Shown piece by piece: positions 49,540 through 55,904 of a stretch of DNA of 64,000 nucleotides. The notes beneath the pieces are model-generated. The model was not told where the DNA came from and did no database searches. It saw only the letters and a program-made list of their open reading frames with translations. Origin of the DNA: Asanoa siamensis (GTDB lineage Bacteria > Actinomycetota > Actinomycetes > Mycobacteriales > Micromonosporaceae); assembly GCF_016862555.1 (NCBI RefSeq), contig NZ_BONE01000025.1:42366-106365 (forward strand), read 5' to 3'. Each line of letters opens with the position of its first letter. The stretch's first letter is position 1. The position numbers were made by a program, and so were the translations under genes.

Positions 49540-50460
49540 TCAGTTCGCCTCCCGCAGCCGGCGACGGAGATAGACGGCGAGGAGCGCCACGATGATCACG
49601 ACCATCACGTTGCCGAGGGCCGCCGCGTAGCCGTAGTTGCCGTAGCGGAACGCCTCCTCGTACGCGAAGAGCATCGGCAGCATGGTCTTGCCGCCCGGCC
49701 CGCCCGCGGTCAGCACGTAGACCAGGCCGAACGAGTTGAAGTTCCAGATGAAGTCGAGCGAGGTGATCGCCACGACGACCGGCATGATCGCGGGCAGCGT
49801 GACGTGCCGGAACCGGTGCCAGGTGCTGGCACCGTCCACGGCGGCCGCCTCGTGCAGCTCGCGCGCGACGCCCTGCAGGCCGGCGAGCAGCACGACCGTG
49901 GTCTGCGGCATGCCCGCCCAGACGCCGACGATGATGACGGCGGGCAGGGCGGTGCTGAAGTCGCCGAGCCAGTTCGTCCGCAGCCCGTCGGCGCCGATGC
50001 GGTGGAAGAACTCGTTGAGCAGGCCGGCGTCCGGGTGGTAGACGAGCTTCCAGAGGATGCCGACGACGACCGGTGGCATCGCCCACGGCACGACGGCCAG
50101 CACCCGCGCCACGCCGCGGAACCTGAGCTGCTGGTTGAGCAGCAGCGCGAGCCCGAGGGCGAGCACGAACTGGAGCACGGTCACGCCGAACGCCCAGAGC
50201 AGGCCGATCTTGAACGAGTTCCAGAACAGCTCGTCGGTCAGCAGTTCCTTGTAGTTGTCGAGGCCGGTGAAGTTGGCCTCCACGTTGCGCCCGGCGCGGG
50301 CGTCGGTGAAACCGAGGTAGATGCCGCGCAGCAGCGGGAACACCGAGAGCAGCAGCACCGGCAGCAGCGACGGCAGCAGGAGCAGGTAGATGGTGGTGCG
50401 GTCACGGCTCCTGGCCCTTCCACCCCGCGCGACGTCGGGCCGTTCCTGGACAGTTGTCAC
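49540..50460 (-). CDS. Sugar ABC transporter permease (MalF type)
   Basis: 306 residues with six TM helices. IYLLLLPSLLPVLLLSVFPLLRGIYLGFTD is the MalF/UgpA N-terminus and LHEAAAVDGASTWHRFRHVTLPAIMP is the EAA loop. GTG start in a GTGA overlap with the lacI-type gene, which puts the repressor and transporter on one transcript. Confidence 0.95.
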   Translation of the reverse strand: MTTVQERPDVARGGRARSRDRTTIYLLLLPSLLPVLLLSVFPLLRGIYLGFTDARAGRNVEANFTGLDNYKELLTDELFWNSFKIGLLWAFGVTVLQFVLALGLALLLNQQLRFRGVARVLAVVPWAMPPVVVGILWKLVYHPDAGLLNEFFHRIGADGLRTNWLGDFSTALPAVIIVGVWAGMPQTTVVLLAGLQGVARELHEAAAVDGASTWHRFRHVTLPAIMPVVVAITSLDFIWNFNSFGLVYVLTAGGPGGKTMLPMLFAYEEAFRYGNYGYAAALGNVMVVIIVALLAVYLRRRLREAN

Positions 50461-51518
50461 GACGTCACCTCTTCGCGGATCGGTTGGGCGGGCACGGGGG
50501 TGCCGCTGGAGGCGCGGACCACGAGGCTGGGTGCGACCTGCGCGCGGCGGGGCGGCAGGGCGGGGTCGTCGATGCGCTGCAGGAGCAGTTCGGCGGCCTT
50601 GCGACCACGCTCGGCCGAGCCGAGCGAGACGCTGGAGAGCTGGGGGAACATCATCCGGGCGAGTTCGGTGTCGTCCATGCCGACCAGGGCCACGTCGGTC
50701 GGCACGCGCCGGCCGAGAGCGAGCAGCGTGTGCAGCGCGCCGACCGCGATGAGGTCGTTGGCGCAGACGAGGGCGTCGGGTTCCGCGCGGGCGAGCAGGC
50801 GCTCCGTGGCTTCCCGGCCGGCCGCGTACTGGAAGTCGCCGACCTCGACCAGGTTCTCGTCGAGCGGGATGCCGTGCCGGGCCAGCGCGGCGCGGAAGCC
50901 GGCGTCACGGGCCGCGCCTGGCACGGTGTCGAGCGGGCCGTTGACGAAGCCGATCCGGCGCCGGCCGGTGGCCACGAGGTGGTCGACGGCGAGCGCGATG
51001 CCCAGCCGCGAGTCGGTGCGCACGTTGTCCATCGGCGCGTCCTCGGCGAGCTGACCGATCACCACCACGGGTACGGGGCTGTCGGCCAGCGCCGTGAGGT
51101 GCTCGGCGGTGACCCGGATCGGCGAGATGATCATGCCGTCCACGTAGCGGTGGGCCAGCCGGCGCAGCAGCGCGGTCTCGTTGTCGATCCGCCCGCCGGT
51201 GGCGTGCACGAGCAGTTGCCGCCCCGACTCCGCGACGACGGCCTCGATCGCGCGCATCATCGCCACGTACACCGGGTTGCCGATGTCCTCGACCGCGAGC
51301 GCGACGAGCTCGGTGCGCTGCGACTGCAGCGACCGGGCGATCGCGTTGGGCACGTAGCCGACCTCGGCGGCCGCGGCGCGCACCTTGCGCACGGTCTCGG
51401 GGCTGCCGCCGACCCCGTTGAGCACCCGGGACGCGGAGGCGATGGAGACACCGGCCCGCGCGGCGACGGTGTGCACCGTCGGCCGGCCATCTGGCTCCTG
51501 TAAACGTTTACGACCCAC
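50457..51518 (-). CDS. LacI-family transcriptional regulator of the sugar/ADP-ribosyl operon
   Basis: 353 residues. The DNA-binding domain is VHTVAARAGVSIASASRVLNG with the hinge helix NAIARSLQSQRT, and the periplasmic-binding-protein-like core is complete. I chose the GTG at 51518 (GGAGG 8 nt upstream); the frame is open further to 51587 but through the operator region. One GTAAACGTTTAC palindrome lies within codons 3-7 and two more variants lie upstream, so the gene should repress itself and, through the overlapping operon, the whole pathway. Ligand unknown; probably a sugar from the imported compound. Confidence 0.93.
   Translation of the reverse strand: MGRKRLQEPDGRPTVHTVAARAGVSIASASRVLNGVGGSPETVRKVRAAAAEVGYVPNAIARSLQSQRTELVALAVEDIGNPVYVAMMRAIEAVVAESGRQLLVHATGGRIDNETALLRRLAHRYVDGMIISPIRVTAEHLTALADSPVPVVVIGQLAEDAPMDNVRTDSRLGIALAVDHLVATGRRRIGFVNGPLDTVPGAARDAGFRAALARHGIPLDENLVEVGDFQYAAGREATERLLARAEPDALVCANDLIAVGALHTLLALGRRVPTDVALVGMDDTELARMMFPQLSSVSLGSAERGRKAAELLLQRIDDPALPPRRAQVAPSLVVRASSGTPVPAQPIREEVTS
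51500..51511. promoter_or_regulatory. LacI-type operator O1, perfect palindrome inside the lacI 5' end
   Basis: GTAAACGTTTAC has the central CG and half-site typical of LacI-family operators. It overlaps codons 3-7 of the regulator if translation begins at 51518. Confidence 0.8.
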
Positions 51519-51542
51519 GCCCTGCACCTCCACCCGGTAGCT

Positions 51543-51554
51543 GTAAACGTTTCC
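51543..51554. promoter_or_regulatory. LacI-type operator O2
   Basis: GTAAACGTTTCC matches O1 at 11 of 12 positions, 43 bp upstream of O1 centre to centre. Confidence 0.75.
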
Positions 51555-51598
51555 GGGAGTCTGCGCCGAGATCAACGCGGGGGTCAAGCCCTCGTTAC

Positions 51599-51610
51599 GA
51601 ATACGTTTCC
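51599..51610. promoter_or_regulatory. LacI-type operator O3 (weak)
   Basis: GAATACGTTTCC matches O1 at 9 of 12 positions with the central CG kept. Confidence 0.45.
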
Positions 51611-51656
51611 GACCACACCGGACGGTGGTGCGGCGACCACGCTGCGTGTCAGATCG

Positions 51657-51790
51657 TCACGCCGGCGCGTGCCGCCACGAGTCCTCGGAGTAACGAAACG
51701 GCTGCGTAGCGCGCAGGAAGGCGTGGATCGCCGGGAGCAGTCGCTCGGGGTCGGTCTCGTGCGGATAGTGCCCCGCCCGGAGACCCCACG
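51657..51790 (-). pseudogene. 3' remnant of an alpha/beta-hydrolase gene
   Basis: One minus-strand frame ends GLRAGHYPHETDPERLLPAI, then HAFLRATQPF and a tail to TGA at 51657. The GHYPHETDPERLLPAI block is the typical C-terminal catalytic-His region of alpha/beta-hydrolases. Nothing upstream in frame looks like the rest of the enzyme (about 230 residues are missing), and no start with a ribosome-binding site is present, so this is a gene remnant left by deletion. Confidence 0.6.
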
Positions 51791-51820
51791 GTGTGGCGCG
51801 CGCGGTCCGCGGTAGGGGCG

Positions 51821-51860
51821 GCGTGGCCAAGCCCAACGTGACCGTTGAGCTTGGCCACGC
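51821..51860. terminator. Long hairpin, probable bidirectional terminator
   Basis: 12-bp arms GCGTGGCCAAGC and GCTTGGCCACGC, one mismatch, then 5 further pairs (CAACG/CGTTG) and a TGAC loop. It stands between the MFS gene and the hydrolase remnant. Confidence 0.55.
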
Positions 51861-51886
51861 CGGCCGAAGTCGTTACCGTCGAACAG

Positions 51887-51942
51887 CCGGCCAGGCCGGA
51901 GAACGTGCGACCGCTCGGCCGATGGTTCGAACCCGTCGGCCG
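51887..51942. repeat. Two adjacent palindromes
   Basis: CCGGCC-A-GGCCGG at 51887-51899 and, at 51916-51942, arms CGGCCGA and TCGGCCG enclosing GGTTCGAACC, itself a palindrome. With the hairpin at 51821 they make three inverted repeats in 120 bp. Confidence 0.5.
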
Positions 51943-52064
51943 GCGACGAGGCATGAGCTGGAGAAGCCGCCGCCTGGTCGAACGTGGTTGGCCTGCCCGG
52001 ACGGAACAGGCGGCATGCTCGGCATCTCCACGGCGACTACCGCGGACGGGCCGCGGGACAACCA

Positions 52065-53336
52065 CTATGAACGGGCCGCGTCCGCGATCGTGGCCAGCGA
52101 CGGGACGCGGGACAGCGCGACCCAGAGCGTCGCGAGTGAGATGCCGACCGCGCCGGCGGCCATGGCCGTGAACGGGCCGGCCTGGGTCGCGATCACGCCG
52201 CCGGCCGCCGCGCCGACGGGCACCGCGCCCCAGGAGATCAGGCGGTAGGCCGCGTTGACCCGGCCGCGCAGGGCCTTGGGCACGGCCGACTGGCGCAGGC
52301 TCACGGCGTGCACGTTGGCGATGCCGATGCCGACGCCCATCACGACGAAGACCGCGCAGAGCAACGGCAGCAGGGCGGCGCCCGCGCGGCCCGCGGCCAG
52401 CACCCCGAGCGGCGCGCCGTTGCCGAGGACGAGGCTGACCAGCAGGACCCGGCCGTAGCCGAAGCGGGCGGTGAAGCGGGCGCCGAACCACGCCCCGAGG
52501 AACGAGCCCACCCCGCCGGCCGTGAAGACGGCGCCGATCGCGACCGGGCTCAGGTCGGCGTCGCGGACCGCGTACAGCAGCAGGCCCAGCACGAACGCCT
52601 CGTTGCACAGGTTGAACGTGGCGGCCTCGCCGAGCAGCGGCCGGACGTAGCGGTGCCGGACGGTGACGCGCAGGCCCGCCACCGCCTCCCGCCAGGCGGA
52701 GGTGCGCGGCGGGGCGTCGTCCGGCGGCCCGTCGGCCAGCCTGATCCGGCTCAGGGACACGGCCGAGACGACGTAGCCGAGCGCGTTGAGCAGCAGCGCG
52801 ACCGGAGCGGTGACGACCTGGACGAGCAGGCCGCCGACCCCGCGACCGCCGATCTCGCTCGCGGACTGGGTCGCGGAGAGCTTGCCGTTGGCGTCGACGA
52901 GTCGATCCGGCCCGACCACGCTCGGCAACAGCGCGAAGTCGGCGACCTGGTAGACGACCGTCAGCACCGCGGCGACGAAGACGACCGCGTAGAGCGCCGG
53001 CATGCTCGCGAGGCCCGTCCAGGCGGCGACGGGGATCAGCGCGACGAGCAGCGCGCGGCCCACGTCGGCGCCGATCATCAGCCGCAGCCGGGCCCGGCGG
53101 AACCGGTCGACCAGCAGCCCGGCCGGCAGCGTGGCCAGCAGGAACGGCAGGAACTGCGCGACCCGCAGCGTGCTCGCCTGCGCGGCCGACGCCGAGAGCG
53201 TGACCAGCGCGAACAGCGGCAGCGCGAGCTCGGCGATCTCACTGCCCAGAGTGGACGCCGCCGACCCGCGCCAGAGCCGCCGGAAGTTCACGTCGGACCA
53301 GGCCGGGGCGACCGCATCGCGCGTAACCGTTGTCAT
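52065..53336 (-). CDS. MFS transporter (EntS-like exporter)
   Basis: 423 residues with 12 predicted TM helices. The start (WSDVNFRRLWRGSAASTLGSEIAELALPLFAL) and the motif-A-like loop GLLVDRFRRARLRLMIGADV match the MFS_3/EntS-type exporter branch, as does GGRGVGGLLVQ in the middle. It likely expels a small molecule or drug. ATG start without an obvious Shine-Dalgarno, so possibly leaderless. It diverges from the CGNR-protein gene across the GGTTAC palindrome. Confidence 0.9.
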   Translation of the reverse strand: MTTVTRDAVAPAWSDVNFRRLWRGSAASTLGSEIAELALPLFALVTLSASAAQASTLRVAQFLPFLLATLPAGLLVDRFRRARLRLMIGADVGRALLVALIPVAAWTGLASMPALYAVVFVAAVLTVVYQVADFALLPSVVGPDRLVDANGKLSATQSASEIGGRGVGGLLVQVVTAPVALLLNALGYVVSAVSLSRIRLADGPPDDAPPRTSAWREAVAGLRVTVRHRYVRPLLGEAATFNLCNEAFVLGLLLYAVRDADLSPVAIGAVFTAGGVGSFLGAWFGARFTARFGYGRVLLVSLVLGNGAPLGVLAAGRAGAALLPLLCAVFVVMGVGIGIANVHAVSLRQSAVPKALRGRVNAAYRLISWGAVPVGAAAGGVIATQAGPFTAMAAGAVGISLATLWVALSRVPSLATIADAARS

Positions 53337-53345
53337 ATCGAAGGA

Positions 53346-53359
53346 GGTTACGAGTAACC
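53346..53359. promoter_or_regulatory. Palindrome GGTTAC-GA-GTAACC between divergent genes
   Basis: A perfect 6-bp inverted repeat 10 bp before the MFS start. A further GTAACC half-site lies at 53324 inside the MFS gene. It is a likely operator for the divergent pair, possibly bound by the CGNR protein. Confidence 0.6.
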
Positions 53360-53392
53360 ATTGATGGTCGCAAGCCGGTTAGGATGAGCGCC

Positions 53393-53959
53393 ATGTCCGG
53401 CGACAACCCGATGGCCGCACCGGGCCGGCTCGAGCTGGTCCGGCGGTTCGTCAACACGCGCGACATCGAGGCCGGCACCGACGCGCTGGCCGACGCCCCC
53501 GGGCTGCGGGCCTGGTTGCGCGACGGGGGCCGGACGGTGCAGGCGGTCCGCGGGGTCGACCTGGCCCGGGCCCGTCGCCTGCGCGAGGCGTTGCGGGCGG
53601 CGGCGACCGCCAACCACGACCGCGGACCGGTGCCGGCCGAGGCGCTCGCCGCGCTCGACGACGTCGCGGCGCGGGCCCGCGTCACCCTCTCGTTCACCCC
53701 CGACCGCGCCTGGCGCGCGCAGGCGCGGGCCGGCGGCGTCGACGGCGCGCTCGGCGATCTCGTCGTCGCGATGACCGAGGCGATGACCGACGGGACGTGG
53801 CCGCGGCTCAGGGTCTGCGCGAACGACACCTGCCGCTGGGCCTTCTTCGACACGTCGCGCGCGGGCACGGGCAAGTGGTGCGCGATGCGGCTGTGCGGCA
53901 ACCGCGCCAAGCAACAGGCCTGGCGCGACCGCCGCGCCGCGGGCCCCGCCCGAGGTTAA
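53393..53959 (+). CDS. ABATE-domain/CGNR zinc-finger protein
   Basis: 188 residues. The N-terminal ABATE domain (LELVRRFVNTRDIEAGTDAL, then ARRLREALRAA) is followed by a C-terminal CGNR zinc finger: RVCANDTCRWAFFDTSR then WCAMRLCGNRAKQQAWRDR. These are putative stress-related transcriptional regulators. ATG at 53393 has better spacing from TTAGG than the in-frame ATG at 53384. It is probably the regulator of the divergent exporter. The MmcQ/YjbR gene follows 9 nt later. Confidence 0.88.
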   Translation: MSGDNPMAAPGRLELVRRFVNTRDIEAGTDALADAPGLRAWLRDGGRTVQAVRGVDLARARRLREALRAAATANHDRGPVPAEALAALDDVAARARVTLSFTPDRAWRAQARAGGVDGALGDLVVAMTEAMTDGTWPRLRVCANDTCRWAFFDTSRAGTGKWCAMRLCGNRAKQQAWRDRRAAGPARG

Positions 53960-53968
53960 GGTGACGTC

Positions 53969-54319
53969 ATGACCCGGGACGAGCTTGTCGCGTACTGCCT
54001 GGCCAAGCCGGGCGCGTGGCCGGACGAGCCGTGGGAGGGCGACCAGGTCGCGAAGGTGGGCAGCAAGATCTTCGCGTTCCTCGGCGCCGGGCCGCCGCCC
54101 ACCGTGGGGCTCAAGTGCGGCGCCAACCGGGAGATCGCCGACGAGTGGCTCACCCGCTATCCCGACTCGGCGGCGGTGATGGCCTACATCGGACGGTCGG
54201 GCTGGAACACGCTGACCGTCGGCACCGGCATCCCCGACGACGAGATCCTGGAGGCGATCGACGCCTCGTACGACGCCGTCGTGGCCAAGCTGCCCAAGCG
54301 GGAGCGCCCCGTCACGTGA
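53969..54319 (+). CDS. MmcQ/YjbR family protein
   Basis: 116 residues with the YjbR/CyaY-like fold: YCLAKPGAWPDEPWEGDQVAKVGSKIFAFLG, LKCGANREIADEW, and GWNTLTVGTGIPDDEILEAIDASYDAVVAKLP. The AAGGTGA before the ATG is a good ribosome-binding site. Often called a DNA-binding protein, but function is unproven. It overlaps the convergent cytidine deaminase gene by 8 nt. Confidence 0.92.
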   Translation: MTRDELVAYCLAKPGAWPDEPWEGDQVAKVGSKIFAFLGAGPPPTVGLKCGANREIADEWLTRYPDSAAVMAYIGRSGWNTLTVGTGIPDDEILEAIDASYDAVVAKLPKRERPVT

Positions 54320-54716
54320 CCGGCTCCGGCCACTCGTGGTCGGGCAGCAACTCGCGCAGCGGCGACCACCGGTTGGTGCCCAGCACGACCTCGGTGTCGA
54401 GGTTGGCCGGGTGCATCTGCCGGATGAACTCACGGCACCGGCCGCACGGTGGCAGCACGTAGAGGCGGTCGTCGCGCTCGTCCCGCCAGACCGCCACGAT
54501 CCGGGCGATCCGCTCCTCCCCCGCGGTGACCATCGCGGCGATCGCGCTCGCCTCCGCGCAGAAGCCGGTGCCGCAGGCGGTGTCGATGCAGACCCCGACG
54601 TACCGGTTGCCGTCGGCGGTGACCAAGGCGGCGCCGACGTCGCCGACCAGCCGGCCCTGCACCCGGCGCGGCGCCACCACGGCCAGCGCCGCCGCGATCA
54701 GCTCTTCGAACTCCAT
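54312..54716 (-). CDS. Cytidine deaminase-like protein
   Basis: 134 residues. The zinc and catalytic motifs are CAEASAI (C-x-E) and PCGRCREF (PCxxC). The length and DVGAALVTADGNRYVGVCID block fit homotetrameric cytidine deaminase or blasticidin-S deaminase-like enzymes. It deaminates cytidine to uridine in pyrimidine salvage. It overlaps the YjbR-like gene tail to tail. Confidence 0.9.
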   Translation of the reverse strand: MEFEELIAAALAVVAPRRVQGRLVGDVGAALVTADGNRYVGVCIDTACGTGFCAEASAIAAMVTAGEERIARIVAVWRDERDDRLYVLPPCGRCREFIRQMHPANLDTEVVLGTNRWSPLRELLPDHEWPEPVT

Positions 54717-54769
54717 ACCTCAGGCTAGGTCGACCGCGGGCGGCCACCGCTTCGAGCGCTTCCGCCGGG

Positions 54770-55903
54770 TCAGGGTAGGTCACGGGCGAACGGCCAGCGG
54801 CGGCCGACCGCGACGTGCGTGATCACCGAGAAGGCGAGCGCGTTGAGGCAGCCGTGCACCACGAACTCGGACGGCTCCACCCGGCCGAACTCCACCGTGC
54901 GCGCGTAGGCCGTCAGCACCACGTACAGCACCACCGCCAACGCCGACACCGTCAGCACCGACAACCACTTGTCCATCACCGCCGTGATGTGTGGGCGCAC
55001 CGCGTTCTCGAACAGCATCGAGACCACCAGGCCCGCCGCGATGAACGCCGCCGCGCCCGCGATGATCTTGCCAGGGCTCACCGCCAGATGGATCAGGGTG
55101 TACGTCGCCCAGCCGCCGACCGCCACCGTCGCGTTGGCCACCAGCAGCCGCAGCCAGCGCCGCTTGATCAGGTTGAACGGCCAGCCGCGCCAGGTCACGT
55201 AGAGCCACGTCTGCCAGGCGCCCACCGTGACCGTCAGCGCGCCCAGGGCGGCACCGGACATCGGACCGGTCTCGGTGTGCAGCCCGGTGCTGGCCGGCGG
55301 GTGCACGTCGACCACGAAGTAGTAGATGAGGACCGCCGCACCCCAGGCCACCAGCCCGGCCAGCAACCCGCCCGGCACCCGGCGCAGCTTGCGCAGCGGC
55401 CAGCCCTCGTTGACCAGCGTGAACTGCAGCATCGCCGTGAACGCGGCACCGGCGATCGGCAACGTGCCCGGGAAGGTCGGCAGGCTCCCGGGCGGTGGGT
55501 TCGGGTCGAACACGCCGCGCGGGTCGACGCCGCCGCCGGCTATGAACTGGCCGAGGAACGTCAGCCCGACGCCGGCGGCCAGGATGAACAGGGTGTTGAG
55601 CCAGCCGGCCAACCAGCGCGGCGCGAGCGCGGTGCCCGGCCAGTCCTCCCACCAGAACGCCACGACGGCGGTCGGCACGAGCGAGAACGTGACGAGCGGG
55701 CCGATCACCAGCAGCGACCGGACGGGGCCGTCGAGCGCGAACGCCAGCGCCACCGCGACCGGGACCACCAGCAGCAACCCCGCCAGGCCGAGCCACGGCT
55801 GGCGCGCCACGCTCCGCTGTTGGGCGGCGCGGACAGCCGGGTGCAGGTCCTGGGACGGTGTGCTGATGACCGGCCGCTCGGGCAGGGCGGCGGTCGCGCT
55901 CAC
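54770..55903 (-). CDS. Polytopic membrane protein of unknown function
   Basis: About 377 residues with roughly nine or ten TM helices, an Ala/Val-rich N-terminal cytoplasmic segment, and a Pro/Gly-rich loop (FDPNPPPGSLPTFPG). Trp-rich cores (WPLRKLRRVPGG, WLYVTWRGWPFNL) are a notable feature. I do not recognise the family. The start is uncertain: GTG at 55903 follows GGGTGAG, while GTG at 55921 is in frame and overlaps the oxidoreductase stop by 17 nt. It directly follows the molybdenum oxidoreductase genes and could be part of their transcript. Confidence 0.78.
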   Translation of the reverse strand: MSATAALPERPVISTPSQDLHPAVRAAQQRSVARQPWLGLAGLLLVVPVAVALAFALDGPVRSLLVIGPLVTFSLVPTAVVAFWWEDWPGTALAPRWLAGWLNTLFILAAGVGLTFLGQFIAGGGVDPRGVFDPNPPPGSLPTFPGTLPIAGAAFTAMLQFTLVNEGWPLRKLRRVPGGLLAGLVAWGAAVLIYYFVVDVHPPASTGLHTETGPMSGAALGALTVTVGAWQTWLYVTWRGWPFNLIKRRWLRLLVANATVAVGGWATYTLIHLAVSPGKIIAGAAAFIAAGLVVSMLFENAVRPHITAVMDKWLSVLTVSALAVVLYVVLTAYARTVEFGRVEPSEFVVHGCLNALAFSVITHVAVGRRWPFARDLP

Positions 55904-55904
55904 C

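Larger units (their letters stand above)
51519..52064. other. Gene-poor interval: operators, hydrolase remnant and hairpin cluster
   Basis: Going from the lacI start it contains operators O2 and O3, the tail of a decayed alpha/beta-hydrolase gene (51657-51790), a 40-nt hairpin (51821-51860) and two further palindromes up to 51942. The stretch 51943-52064 has no recognisable feature. Confidence 0.65.

Noticed and set aside
51859..51944. tRNA-like layout: GCCGGCC/GGCCGGC ends and a GATGG-TTCGAAC-CCGTC arm resembling a T-arm.
   Set aside because: No D-arm or anticodon stem can be drawn, and the ends pair simply because of GC-rich palindromes. It is not a functional tRNA; an attachment-site origin could not be supported.
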